From an uncultured Oscillospiraceae bacterium (lineage in GTDB: Bacteria > Bacillota > Clostridia > Oscillospirales > Ruminococcaceae): a stretch of 41,825 bases of DNA. A program made the position numbers and the translations under genes. Below are positions 23,884-33,741 of this stretch, in pieces (the first letter of the stretch is position 1; the number at the start of each line of letters is the position of its first letter). Where the stretch lies: assembly GCA_934513685.1 (NCBI GenBank), contig CAKSWY010000022.1, positions 1 to 41,825 of the forward strand, given 5' to 3'. The notes below the pieces were generated by a model. The model worked only from the letters and a program-made list of their open reading frames with translations. It made no database searches and was not told where the DNA came from.

Positions 23884-25071
23884 ATGGGAAAACTCATCAA
23901 AGAATACAGCCGTGCCACCGACTGGGTGTATCTGGCCCTGTGCGTGGCCTGCTCGGTGCTCAGCGTGCTCACGCTGATCTCCATCGGCACCTACAATCTG
24001 GGCGGCTTTGACACGGATATGGGCAGCATCACCGGCCTGGGCGGTTACCGCGGGGCGCTGGTGCAGGCCATTGCCAGCCTGCTGGGGGTGGCGTGCGCCA
24101 TCCTGCTCAGCTGCATTGACTATCGGGCCATGGTGGATGCCTGGCCTTTCCATGTGGCGGGCGCCTGGGGCCTGGTGGCTCTCACCTTTTTGAAGGTAAA
24201 TCTGGGGCCAGTTTCGCTGGGCTACGCCCCCGGCAGCACGGACAATTACAGCTGGATTCGGGTGGGGCCGCTGTCGCTTCAGCCCACCGAGCTGGCCAAG
24301 ATCAGCTTCATCCTCACCTTTGCCATGCATCTGGACATGGTGAAAAACGAACTGAACGAGCCCAAAACGCTGGCCAAACTTCTGGCCCATATGGCGGTGC
24401 CGGTGCTGCTGGTGCACATTCAGGGCGATGATGGAACCGCCATCGTGTTTGCCTGCATCGGCTGCATGATGATGTTTGTGGCCGGGCTTTCCTGGCGGTA
24501 CATCGCCGGGGCCGTGTGCGCCGGCGTCACCGCGCTGGCGGTGGCCGTGGGATTCTTCCCAGATAAGATCTTCAAAAACTACCAGTATCAGCGCATTATG
24601 GCGCTGTTTCATATGGAAGACCCCGCCTATGCGGACATTACCCTGCAGCAGAACAAGGGTCTGATCTCCATCGGCGCAGGGCGCATTTTCGGCCGCGGGC
24701 TGTTCAACGAATACCACAACTATGTGCCGAAGGCCGAGAACGACTTCATCTTCAGCTACATCGCCGAATCCATCGGGTTTGTGGGCTGTGTGATGGTGCT
24801 GGGGGCGCTGTTTGCCGTGGCCATCAAAACCCTGACCACCGGCCTGCGCAGCCAGGACAAATTGGGCACATACATCTGCACCGGCGTGTTTGCGGCCATG
24901 GCCTGGCAGATCATCATCAACCTGGGCATGAACCTGGCGGTGCTGCCGGTCATCGGCGTGACGCTGCCCTTCTTCTCGGGCGGCGGCACCAGTGCCCTGA
25001 TGATGTATCTGTGCGTGGGACTGGTGCTCAGCGTGTACATGCACAACAAAAAGAGCCTGTTCGATCATTGA
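23884..25071 (+). CDS. SEDS-family cell-shape/division protein (RodA/FtsW-like)
   Basis: Peptidoglycan glycosyltransferase that polymerises lipid II with a partner PBP2. The 395-residue product has about ten spans and the SEDS marks: GPLSLQPTELAKISFIL, then YQRIMALF, then KAENDFIFSYIAESIGFVG with the catalytic-type Asp, and ITLPFFSGGG-like VTLPFFSGGGTSALMM. RodA (mrdB) is favoured over FtsW by the single-gene setting, but the call is not certain. The frame is open to 23770, yet that codon overlaps the -10. ATG 23884 fits the family start; its ribosome site (ACGGGGAAAA) is weak. Confidence 0.88.
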   Translation: MGKLIKEYSRATDWVYLALCVACSVLSVLTLISIGTYNLGGFDTDMGSITGLGGYRGALVQAIASLLGVACAILLSCIDYRAMVDAWPFHVAGAWGLVALTFLKVNLGPVSLGYAPGSTDNYSWIRVGPLSLQPTELAKISFILTFAMHLDMVKNELNEPKTLAKLLAHMAVPVLLVHIQGDDGTAIVFACIGCMMMFVAGLSWRYIAGAVCAGVTALAVAVGFFPDKIFKNYQYQRIMALFHMEDPAYADITLQQNKGLISIGAGRIFGRGLFNEYHNYVPKAENDFIFSYIAESIGFVGCVMVLGALFAVAIKTLTTGLRSQDKLGTYICTGVFAAMAWQIIINLGMNLAVLPVIGVTLPFFSGGGTSALMMYLCVGLVLSVYMHNKKSLFDH

Positions 25072-25101
25072 TCGGCACGGCCAAAAGCAAGAACGAACGC
25101 C

Positions 25102-25142
25102 GGCCCGGCGGGTGCGCAATGCGCCTGCCGGGCCGCTTTTTT
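25102..25142 (+). terminator. Terminator after the RodA-like gene
   Basis: A GC-rich stem of GGCCCGGCGGG (from 25102) with CCTGCCGGGCC (to about 25134), extended inward by GCGC pairs, is followed by T6 (25137-25142). Confidence 0.85.
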
Positions 25143-25194
25143 GTGCCGGAATGCCGCCCTGTGAACTTTTGCGCAGAGCGGCCGGGGGCCTTTG

Positions 25195-25223
25195 TTGCCC
25201 AAGAACGGCTTGTGTGTTATAAT
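25195..25223 (+). promoter_or_regulatory. ruvCAB promoter
   Basis: TTGCCC (25195-25200), 17 bases, TATAAT (25218-25223), with TG one base before the -10. No LexA box of the usual Gram-positive form was seen beside it. Confidence 0.7.
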
Positions 25224-25308
25224 AATACGGTTATTATGGGTTTGCAGGCAAAAAATGCGGCTTTGCAGACAAAGAACCGAGCAAACGTGAGAGAAAGGCA
25301 GGGTGCTT

Positions 25309-25806
25309 GTGCGGGTATTGGGCATTGACCCCGGCTACGCCATCGTTGGTTGGGGCGTGCTGGATTATCAGGGCAACCGGTTTCAGCCGGCGGGTTTCGG
25401 CGCGGTGACCACAAAGGCTGGGGTACCGCTGGAACAACGGCTGGCGCAGGTGTATGACGGGGTGGCGGAAGTGCTTGATCAATACCGGCCCGAGGCGCTC
25501 TCCATCGAAAAGCTGTTTTACCAGCACAACCAGACCACCGTCATCGGGGTAGCCGAGGCCCGCGGGGTCATTCTGCTGGCGGCAGCCCAGCGGGGCGTGC
25601 CCATTTTTGAATACACCCCCATGCAGGTGAAGCAGTCGGTCAGCGGCTACGGCATGGCCAACAAAAAGCAGGTGCAGGAGATGACCCGCATTCTGCTGCA
25701 TCTGGACAAGGTGCCCAAACCCGATGACACGGCCGACGCCCTGGCCATGGCCATCACCCACTGCCATTGCAGCCGCAGCCGCATTCAGGGGCTGCCCATT
25801 CGATAA
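25309..25806 (+). CDS. ruvC: Holliday junction resolvase RuvC
   Basis: Endonuclease that cuts Holliday junctions. The 165-residue product has the RNase H-like acidic residues: Asp7 in RVLGIDPG, Glu in LSIEKLFY, and the C-terminal pair in PDDTADALAMA. GTG 25309 was preferred over GTG 25303 because it gives the usual RVLGIDPG start and better spacing from AAAGGCAGGG. ruvA and ruvB follow, giving the full junction-processing set on one transcript. Confidence 0.95.
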   Translation: MRVLGIDPGYAIVGWGVLDYQGNRFQPAGFGAVTTKAGVPLEQRLAQVYDGVAEVLDQYRPEALSIEKLFYQHNQTTVIGVAEARGVILLAAAQRGVPIFEYTPMQVKQSVSGYGMANKKQVQEMTRILLHLDKVPKPDDTADALAMAITHCHCSRSRIQGLPIR

Positions 25807-25825
25807 ATAAAGGAGGAACGGACCG

Positions 25826-26425
25826 TTGATTTACAGCTTGACCGGCAAGGTGTTGAAAAAATCGTTGGACCGGGTGGTCCTCTCCTGCGCAGGGGTGGGC
25901 TATCTGGTGCAGACCCCGGCCAGCGTGGCGGGAGCGCTGCCCGGCGTGGGCGGCGAAGGCACCCTGTATACGGTGATGAATGTCACGGAAAACGACATCA
26001 GCCTGTATGGCTTTGCCAGCGAAGAGCAGCAGACCTGCTTTGAGATGCTCACGGCGGTTTCCGGCGTGGGGCCAAAGGTGGGCCTGGCCATTCTGAACGT
26101 GCTCAGCCCGGAGCGGGTGGCCCTGGCCATCTCCTCCGGCGACCACAAGGCCCTCACGGCGGCCAACGGCGTTGGCCCCAAGCTGGCCCAGCGCATTACG
26201 CTGGAACTGAAGGACAAGGTGGGCAAGGGCCTGGCCGAGGGCATTGGACTGGAGGATGTGGCCGCCGCCCGGGTGGCAGGCAGCGCACCCCAAGCCATTG
26301 CGGCGCTGGTCAGCCTGGGATATGGGCAGAGCGAGGCCGCCGCAGCGGTGGCCAAGCTGGACACCAGCCTGCCGGTGGAAGAACTGATCAAGCTGGCGCT
26401 GCGCGGCATGGCGGCGGGGAGGTAA
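25826..26425 (+). CDS. ruvA: Holliday junction DNA helicase subunit RuvA
   Basis: Tetramer that binds the junction and loads RuvB. The 199-residue product has the N-terminal OB fold (MIYSLTGKVLKKSLDRVVL), two HhH motifs (TAVSGVGPKVGLAIL and AANGVGPKLAQRITLELKDK) and a C-terminal RuvB-binding domain. The start is TTG, firmly placed by AAAGGAGG nine bases upstream. It begins 20 bases after ruvC and ends 3 bases before ruvB. Confidence 0.96.
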   Translation: MIYSLTGKVLKKSLDRVVLSCAGVGYLVQTPASVAGALPGVGGEGTLYTVMNVTENDISLYGFASEEQQTCFEMLTAVSGVGPKVGLAILNVLSPERVALAISSGDHKALTAANGVGPKLAQRITLELKDKVGKGLAEGIGLEDVAAARVAGSAPQAIAALVSLGYGQSEAAAAVAKLDTSLPVEELIKLALRGMAAGR

Positions 26426-26428
26426 CGG

Positions 26429-27493
<1,065 letters not shown>

Positions 27494-27543
27494 GCCGGGA
27501 CCCGGCAAAACCGGAAAAGTTCCGATTATTCACAATTTGTCTC

Positions 27544-27572
27544 TGGAAATGTGGGACGAATGTGCATATAAT
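27544..27572 (+). promoter_or_regulatory. Possible glmM promoter
   Basis: TATAAT (27567-27572) lies about 135 bases before glmM. The -35 position (TGGAAA) is poor, so confidence is limited. Confidence 0.35.
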
Positions 27573-27709
27573 TTGAACGCAGTGTGGAAACCCGGGCGGA
27601 AAACAGAACCGCTCATTTTAAATATTGATTTCATGTAAACTGCTTCAGCCGAAGCAGCAGAAAGCAACCGATACAACTCCGACAACTCAAAACTAGGGAG
27701 GAACTTCTT

Positions 27710-29059
27710 ATGGGCAAATTGTTTGGTACCGACGGCGTGCGCGGCGTGGCCGGGGAAGACCTGAGCTGTGAGCTGGCCATGAAGATCGGCCGAGGTGCGG
27801 CTGCCGTTCTCACCCAGAACACCGGCCGCAAGCCCCGCATTCTCATCGGCAAGGACACCCGCATCTCCGGCGATATGCTGGAGTGCGCGCTGGCTGCCGG
27901 CCTGTGCAGCGTGGGCGCAGACGTGGAGCTGCTGGGCGTGATTCCCACCCCCGCGGTGGCCCATCTGGTGGGCAAGTACGGCGCGGATGCCGGTGTGGTC
28001 ATCTCCGCCAGCCACAACCCCATGGAGTTTAACGGCATCAAGATCTTCTCCGGCGACGGCTACAAGCTGCCGGATCAGGTGGAAAACGAGATCGAGGACT
28101 ACGTGCTGGGCAAAGCCGAAGTGACCCTATGCACCGGCGCGGCGGTGGGCCGTGTGACCCGCCGGGACAATGCAGTGGACGACTATGTGGATTACCTGGC
28201 CGAGCACATCGGTGCCGACCTGACCGGCCTGAACATCGCGGTGGACTGCGCCAACGGTGCTTCCGCCGAGGTAGCGCCCAAACTGTTCCCCCGCCTGGGC
28301 GCCGCCTGCACCTTCCTTGGGGCGGAGCCGGACGGCTGCAACATCAACGACGGCTGCGGCAGCACCCATCTGGATAAGCTGGCAAAATTCGTGAAGGAGG
28401 GCGGCTTTGACTGCGGCATTGCCTTTGACGGCGACGCCGACCGCTGCCTGGCCTGCGACGAAAAGGGCGCGGAGATCGACGGCGACAAGATCATTGCCCT
28501 GCTGGCCTGCGACATGAAGAAGCGCGGCCGGCTGGACGGCGACACCGCGGTGGTGACGGTTATGTCCAACCTGGGCTTTATGCAGTATATGCAGCGCCAG
28601 GGCATCAACACCGCCCGCACCGCCGTGGGTGACCGGTATGTGCTGGAGGAAATGCGGGAGAAGGGCTACGCCATCGGCGGCGAGCAGAGCGGCCATGTGA
28701 TCCTGCTGCACCACTCCACCACCGGTGACGGTGAGCTGACCGCCGGCAAGCTGCTGAAGCTGCTGGCTGCCAGCAAGTGCCCCATGAGCCAGCTGAACAA
28801 CGTATACGAGAAGTTCCCCCAGGTCATGCTGAACCTGGTGGCCAACGCAGCCCAGAAGGCGGCCTACAAAGAGGATGAGTACATTGCAGGCTTCATTGAG
28901 AGCCAGCAGCAGAACCTGATGGGCATGGGCCGTGTGCTGGTGCGTGTGTCCGGCACCGAGCCGAAGATCCGCGTGATGGTGGAAGGCAAGGACGAGGCGG
29001 CCATTGAGGCCAGCGCCCAGCGCATTGCCGATATGATCACCAAGCGGGTGCTCAGCTGA
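27710..29059 (+). CDS. glmM: Phosphoglucosamine mutase
   Basis: Converts glucosamine-6-phosphate to glucosamine-1-phosphate for UDP-GlcNAc and so for peptidoglycan. The 449-residue product has the family length, the opening KLFGTDGVRGVAG, the phosphoserine loop ISASHNPMEFNGIK with Ser101, the metal loop DGDADR, the sugar loop GGEQSGH and the phosphate-binding RVSGTEPKIRVMVE. AGGGAGGAAC precedes the ATG. No glmS is nearby. Confidence 0.98.
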   Translation: MGKLFGTDGVRGVAGEDLSCELAMKIGRGAAAVLTQNTGRKPRILIGKDTRISGDMLECALAAGLCSVGADVELLGVIPTPAVAHLVGKYGADAGVVISASHNPMEFNGIKIFSGDGYKLPDQVENEIEDYVLGKAEVTLCTGAAVGRVTRRDNAVDDYVDYLAEHIGADLTGLNIAVDCANGASAEVAPKLFPRLGAACTFLGAEPDGCNINDGCGSTHLDKLAKFVKEGGFDCGIAFDGDADRCLACDEKGAEIDGDKIIALLACDMKKRGRLDGDTAVVTVMSNLGFMQYMQRQGINTARTAVGDRYVLEEMREKGYAIGGEQSGHVILLHHSTTGDGELTAGKLLKLLAASKCPMSQLNNVYEKFPQVMLNLVANAAQKAAYKEDEYIAGFIESQQQNLMGMGRVLVRVSGTEPKIRVMVEGKDEAAIEASAQRIADMITKRVLS

Positions 29060-29080
29060 GCAGATTTGAAGAAAACCATT

Positions 29081-29133
29081 GGCCGGGGCTGTGCAAAGGC
29101 CCCGGTCAAATCGGCGGGCCGATGTGTCGGCCC
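29081..29133 (+). other. Two adjacent hairpins after glmM
   Basis: The first pairs GGCCGGGGC (29081-29089) with GCCCCGGTC (29099-29107). The second pairs GGGCCGA (29116-29122) with TCGGCCC (29127-29133) around TGTG. Neither is followed by a good T run, so read-through or processing is as likely as termination. No gene is seen in the 222-base gap. Confidence 0.4.
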
Positions 29134-29281
29134 AAACGTAAAACCCTCTGTTTTCGGGGCAGAAGGCGGGGCTGGCACAGCCGCGGTTTTGCGGTGCGGC
29201 GGTGCCGTTCCCAGGGCGGACAAGACCGCCGGCCCGGCGGCCCAGGAAAACAGCGTTTGTGTATGAGAGAGGAGAACGGCC

Positions 29282-30148
29282 ATGCGCCCGGCAGACAGCT
29301 GGAAAGACTATGAATTGATCGATGCTACCGGCGGCAACCGGCTGGAACGGTGGGGCAGCACACTGCTGGTGCGGCCGGACCCCCAGGTGGTGTGGAAGAG
29401 CGAGCCCACGTCTCAGCTGTGGGCCAAGGCAGATGCGGTGTACCACCGCTCCAACCAGGGCGGCGGCCAGTGGGAATACCGCCGCCGCCTGCCGGAAAAG
29501 TGGAAGATCCACTGGGAAGAGCTGACCATGGTGGTCAGCCCCACCGGCTTCAAGCACACCGGTGTGTTCCCCGAGCAGGCCGTCAACTGGGCCTGGTATA
29601 AGAAGAAGATCGCCGCGGCAGGCCGGCCCATCAAGGTGCTGAACCTGTTCGGCTACACCGGCGGTGCCACGCTGGCCTGTGCGGCGGCCGGGGCACAGGT
29701 GTGCCATGTGGATGCCTCCAAGGGCATTGTGGCCTGGGCACGCGAGAACGCGCAGGCCAGCCATCTGGAAGCAAAGCCCGTGCGCTGGATCGTGGACGAC
29801 TGCGCCAAGTTTGTGGCGCGGGAGATTCGCCGCGGCCAGAAGTACGACGGCATTATCATGGACCCGCCCAGCTACGGCCGCGGCCCCGGCGGCGAGGTGT
29901 GGAAGCTGGAGGACAACATTTACGACCTCATTGCCCTGTGCGCGGGTGTGCTCAGCGAGCAGCCCCTATTTGTGGCGGTGAACAGCTACACCACCGGCCT
30001 TTCTCCCGCGGTGATGGAGTACATCCTCAAAACCACGCTGGGGCCGGTGTACGGCGGCGTGACCCACTGCGATGAGATCGGCCTGCCGGTGAGTGCCACC
30101 GGCGGCGTGGTGCCCTGCGGCGCCACGGCCATCTGGGAAGAGGCCTGA
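29282..30148 (+). CDS. Class I SAM-dependent RNA methyltransferase (RlmI/RlmK-like)
   Basis: The 288-residue product has the Rossmann methyltransferase core: motif I VLNLFGYTGGATLACAAAGA, then VCHVDASKGIVAWARENA, then the catalytic-type IMDPPSYGRG. This matches the 23S rRNA m5C/m7G RlmI/RlmK C-terminal domain; the PUA domain is absent. The N-terminal 80 residues are a family-typical lead domain (LLVRPDPQVVW). GAGAGGAG precedes the ATG. The target base is not known. Confidence 0.88.
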   Translation: MRPADSWKDYELIDATGGNRLERWGSTLLVRPDPQVVWKSEPTSQLWAKADAVYHRSNQGGGQWEYRRRLPEKWKIHWEELTMVVSPTGFKHTGVFPEQAVNWAWYKKKIAAAGRPIKVLNLFGYTGGATLACAAAGAQVCHVDASKGIVAWARENAQASHLEAKPVRWIVDDCAKFVAREIRRGQKYDGIIMDPPSYGRGPGGEVWKLEDNIYDLIALCAGVLSEQPLFVAVNSYTTGLSPAVMEYILKTTLGPVYGGVTHCDEIGLPVSATGGVVPCGATAIWEEA

Positions 30149-30249
30149 ACGGAAGAGACGGGCAGCGAGGGGCTGCCTGCTGAATGGGAACAAAGCGCCC
30201 TGCGGGGCACACCGGGCAAAGCGGCCCGGGAAGGATGCGAGGAAACACC

Positions 30250-31092
30250 ATGGAAAATACCCCGATGATCTGCGCCGATCAGGTGCGGTTCCGCTACGAT
30301 GACCAGAAGGACGTCTGGGCCGTGAACGGAGCCAGCATGACCGTGAAAAAAGGTGAATTTGTGGCGGTGCTGGGGGCCAATGGCTGCGGCAAAAGCACGC
30401 TGGCCAAGCACTTCAACGCCATTCTGCTGCCGGAGAGCGGCACCGTGACGGTGGAGGGGATGTCCACCGCCGATGAGGCGCATCTGTATGACATCCGCCA
30501 GCGGGTGGGCATGGTGTTTCAGAACCCGGACAACCAGATCGTGGCCACGGTGGTGGAAGAGGATGTGGCCTTTGCCCTGGAAAACCTGGGCGTGCCGCCG
30601 GAGGAGATCCGCCGCCGGGTGGACGAGGCCATGCGGATGACCGGCATCTACAAGCACCGCTTGAAAGGCCCCCACAAGCTCAGCGGCGGCCAGAAGCAGC
30701 GGGTGGCCATCGCAGGTGTCATCGCCATGCGGCCGGACTGCCTGGTGCTGGATGAATCCACCGCCATGCTGGACCCCCGCGGCCGGGAAAAGGTGATGAG
30801 CACCATCGGCCACCTGAACCGGGATTTCGGTATTACGGTGGTGGCCATCACCCACTATATGGAAGAGGCCGCACAGGCCGACCGGGTGCTGGTGATGAGC
30901 GAGGGCCGCGTGGTGATGGAGGGCACGCCCCGCCAGGTGTTCAGCCAGGCGGACAAGCTGCACAGCCTGCATCTGGACGTGCCGCAGGCCGTGGAGCTTC
31001 GGGACGAGCTGGTGAAGGCCGGTGTGCCCATGCCGGAAGGCATCATTGACGAGGGCAGCTGTGCCAAAGCGCTGTACGATCTGCTGAAATGA
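30250..31092 (+). CDS. ecfA1: ECF transporter ATPase A1
   Basis: One of two ATPases of the shared energy-coupling module for vitamin and trace-metal uptake. The 280-residue product has Walker A GANGCGKST, MVFQNPDNQIVATVVEEDVA (the ECF-specific Q-loop region), the signature LSGGQKQRVAIAG, Walker B CLVLDESTAMLDP and switch AITHYMEE. The ATG at 30250 follows GAGGAAAC; the frame extends to 30184 without a ribosome site. No substrate-binding S component is in the window, fitting a group II shared module. Confidence 0.95.
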   Translation: MENTPMICADQVRFRYDDQKDVWAVNGASMTVKKGEFVAVLGANGCGKSTLAKHFNAILLPESGTVTVEGMSTADEAHLYDIRQRVGMVFQNPDNQIVATVVEEDVAFALENLGVPPEEIRRRVDEAMRMTGIYKHRLKGPHKLSGGQKQRVAIAGVIAMRPDCLVLDESTAMLDPRGREKVMSTIGHLNRDFGITVVAITHYMEEAAQADRVLVMSEGRVVMEGTPRQVFSQADKLHSLHLDVPQAVELRDELVKAGVPMPEGIIDEGSCAKALYDLLK

Positions 31093-31137
31093 CCCGGCCC
31101 GGTGCCGAATGGACAAAGGACGTGAACGAGACAAACT

Positions 31138-32013
31138 ATGGCTGCAATCATTGAAACCCAGCATTTGACCCATATTTACGGCGCGGGTATGCCCGATGCA
31201 ACGGTGGCCCTGGAGGACGTGAGCTTCTCGGTGGAGGCCGGCGACTTTGTGGGCATCATCGGCTCCACCGGCAGCGGCAAATCCACCCTGATCTCGCATT
31301 TTAACGGGCTGCTCAAGCCCACCAGCGGCAAGATTCTGGTGGACGGCGAGGACATCTGGGCCGACCCGTCGCAGATCCGCAAGTTCCGCTTTCTGGTGGG
31401 CATGGTCATGCAGTACCCGGAGTACCAGCTGTTTGAAGAGACCGTGTATAAGGACATTGCTTTCGGCCCCAAAAACATGGGCCTGTCGGAGCAGGAGATC
31501 GACCGCCGGGTGCACCGGGCGGCCGAGTTTTGCGGCCTGTCCGCCGATTATCTGAACCGCAGCCCCTTTGAGCTTTCCGGCGGGCAGAAGCGCCGGGTGG
31601 CCATTGCGGGCGTTCTGGCCATGGAGCCGCGCATTCTGGTGCTGGATGAGCCTGCCGCCGGGTTGGACCCGGAGGGCCGGGACACCATCCTGAGCCAGAT
31701 CCGCCAGTATCATCAGGACACCGGCACCACCGTGCTGCTGGTGAGCCATTCCATGGAGGACATTGCCCGCTACGCCAACCGGGTGCTGGTGATGGATCAG
31801 CGCAAGGTGGCCATGTACGACGATGTGGAAAAGGTGTTTGCCCGCGCGCCGGAGCTGCTGGAGCTGGGGCTTTCGGTGCCGCAGGTGACCAAGATCTTCC
31901 TGAAGCTCCGGGAGATGGGGCTGGACATTCCCACCGATGTGTACACCACGCCCTATGCCGTGAAAACCGTGCTCAAGGCACTGGAAGCCAAAAAGGAGGC
32001 CGCAGGATGCTGA
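31138..32013 (+). CDS. ecfA2: ECF transporter ATPase A2
   Basis: Second ATPase of the energy-coupling module. The 291-residue product has Walker A GSTGSGKST, VGMVMQYPEYQLFEETVYKD, the signature LSGGQKRRVAIAG, Walker B ILVLDEPAAGLDPEG and switch LVSHSMEDIA. It heterodimerises with EcfA1. Its 3' end overlaps ecfT by seven bases. Confidence 0.95.
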   Translation: MAAIIETQHLTHIYGAGMPDATVALEDVSFSVEAGDFVGIIGSTGSGKSTLISHFNGLLKPTSGKILVDGEDIWADPSQIRKFRFLVGMVMQYPEYQLFEETVYKDIAFGPKNMGLSEQEIDRRVHRAAEFCGLSADYLNRSPFELSGGQKRRVAIAGVLAMEPRILVLDEPAAGLDPEGRDTILSQIRQYHQDTGTTVLLVSHSMEDIARYANRVLVMDQRKVAMYDDVEKVFARAPELLELGLSVPQVTKIFLKLREMGLDIPTDVYTTPYAVKTVLKALEAKKEAAGC

Positions 32014-32828
32014 GAGACATTACCATTGGCCAGCACTTCCCCGGCAACTCGGTGGTGCACCGGATGGACCCCCGCATGAAGCTGCTGGTCACGGTGCTGT
32101 ACATCGTGGTGCTGTTTGCCGCTTCGAACCCTCTGGGCCTGGCGCTGAGCATCGGCCTGCTGGCCCTGCTGTATGTGGCGGCTAAAATTCCCCTGAAGCT
32201 CATCACCAAAAGCCTGAAGCCCATCATGCCGGTGGTGCTGTTTACGGCGATCCTGAACCTGTTTTTCATCACCGGCCAGGGGCAGCCGCTGTTCCACTGG
32301 TGGTTCTTCAAAATTTATGCGGAGGGTGTGCGCTATGCCGTTCTGATGGCGGTGCGCGTGCTGGCGCTCATTGCGGGCACCAGCCTGCTCACCTACACCA
32401 CCAGCCCCATTGTGCTGACCGACGCCATTGAGCGGGTGCTGAACCCGCTGGCCAAACTGCACCTGCCGGTGCACGAGCTGGCCATGATGATGACCATTGC
32501 CCTGCGGTTTATCCCCACCTTGATCGAGGAGACCGACAAGATCATGAACGCCCAGAAGGCCCGCGGCGCTCAGCTGGACAGCGGCACCCTGAAGCAGCGC
32601 ATTCAGGCACTGGTGCCGGTGCTCATCCCGCTGTTTATCTCGGCGTTCCGCCGGGCGGATGAGCTGGCCATGGCCATGGAGTGCCGTTGCTACCGGGGCG
32701 GCGAGGGCCGCACCCGCTTGAAGGTGCTGCACTGCGGCGCGCGGGACTGGCTGTGCCTGGCCGTGTGCCTGGCGGCCTTCGAGGTGGTGCTCTCCACCCG
32801 GTGGATCTGGCAGGGGATCGCCCTATGA
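32007..32828 (+). CDS. ecfT: ECF transporter transmembrane subunit T
   Basis: Membrane subunit that couples ATP hydrolysis to the S component. The 273-residue product has about six spans and the two coupling motifs: NAQKARGAQLDSG and the Arg-rich AMECRCYRGGEGRTRLK. It overlaps ecfA2 upstream and truA downstream (ATGA), so the four genes are translated as a unit. Order ecfA1-ecfA2-ecfT-truA is conserved in Firmicutes. Confidence 0.95.
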   Translation: MLRDITIGQHFPGNSVVHRMDPRMKLLVTVLYIVVLFAASNPLGLALSIGLLALLYVAAKIPLKLITKSLKPIMPVVLFTAILNLFFITGQGQPLFHWWFFKIYAEGVRYAVLMAVRVLALIAGTSLLTYTTSPIVLTDAIERVLNPLAKLHLPVHELAMMMTIALRFIPTLIEETDKIMNAQKARGAQLDSGTLKQRIQALVPVLIPLFISAFRRADELAMAMECRCYRGGEGRTRLKVLHCGARDWLCLAVCLAAFEVVLSTRWIWQGIAL

Positions 32829-33583
32829 ACATCCTGTGTACCATTGCCTACCGGGGCACGGCCTATCATGGCTTTCAGGTGCAGAAAAACGGCCTGACCG
32901 TCTGTGAGGTGTTTCAGGATGCGCTGGAGGCGGTGCTGGGTACCCGCCCGGATGTAAAGGGGTGCAGCCGCACCGACGCAGGCGTGCACGCGGCGGCGTT
33001 CTGCCTGAACTTCCACGCCGAGACCAGAATCCCGCTGGAAAAACTGCCGCTGGCGCTGAACAGCCGCCTGCCCGCAGATGTGCGGGTGTTGGAGGCCCGG
33101 CAGGTGCCGGAGGAGTTTCATGCCCGGTACTCGGCCCACGCCAAAACCTATTGCTACCGCATCCGCAACAGCGCCATTGACAGCCCCTTCAGCCAGGAGT
33201 ATTACTACCGGGTGCCGGGGGAACTGGACACCGCGGCCATGGACCGGGCGGCCGAGCAGTTTGTGGGTACGCACGATTTCACGGCCCTGTGCAGCGCCGG
33301 AAGCGAGATCGCGGCCCGGGGCGACACGGTACGCACCATCACGGCCTGCAGCGCAGAGCGGCAGGGGGAGATGGTGGTCATCACCGTCACCGCCGACGGT
33401 TACCTGTACAACATGGTGCGCATTCTGGCGGGCACCCTGCTGGAGGTAGGGCAGCACCGGCTCAAACCGGAGGACATCCCCCGCATTCTGGAAGGCCGGG
33501 ACCGCAGCAAGGCCGGCCCGACATTGCCGGCCAAGGGGCTGTTTTTGCAGAGGGTGGAGTATCCGCAGCCGGAAAACGCCTGA
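32825..33583 (+). CDS. truA: tRNA pseudouridine(38-40) synthase
   Basis: Makes pseudouridine at positions 38-40 of the tRNA anticodon arm. The 252-residue product has YRGTAYHGFQVQ, the catalytic Asp51 in CSRTDAGVHA, YRIRNS and the closing MVRILAGTLLEVG. The start at 32825 overlaps the ecfT stop as ATGA. Confidence 0.96.
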   Translation: MNILCTIAYRGTAYHGFQVQKNGLTVCEVFQDALEAVLGTRPDVKGCSRTDAGVHAAAFCLNFHAETRIPLEKLPLALNSRLPADVRVLEARQVPEEFHARYSAHAKTYCYRIRNSAIDSPFSQEYYYRVPGELDTAAMDRAAEQFVGTHDFTALCSAGSEIAARGDTVRTITACSAERQGEMVVITVTADGYLYNMVRILAGTLLEVGQHRLKPEDIPRILEGRDRSKAGPTLPAKGLFLQRVEYPQPENA

Positions 33584-33616
33584 AAAGTACTTACTGGAAG
33601 TAATGAAAACACAGAA

Positions 33617-33649
33617 ATATTCTTACAGTAAACTCACAACAAAGAATAT
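33617..33649. repeat. Inverted repeat before the DUF5711 gene
   Basis: ATATTCTT (33617-33624) and AAGAATAT (33642-33649) are exact arms in an AT-rich patch of the truA-DUF5711 gap. It could be an operator; no clear promoter was matched to it. Confidence 0.35.
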
Positions 33650-33741
33650 AGCAAAGAAAAAACGCCGCCGGAACTGCGCTTGAAACGCTGACGGCAGCAA
33701 CCGCACAGCGACCAGACCGCACAAAAGGAGGTGCGCACGGA

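Noticed and set aside
28127..29764. A 545-codon leftward frame across glmM and the methyltransferase.
   Set aside because: Antisense to two well-supported genes; low-complexity composition typical of antisense GC-rich DNA.
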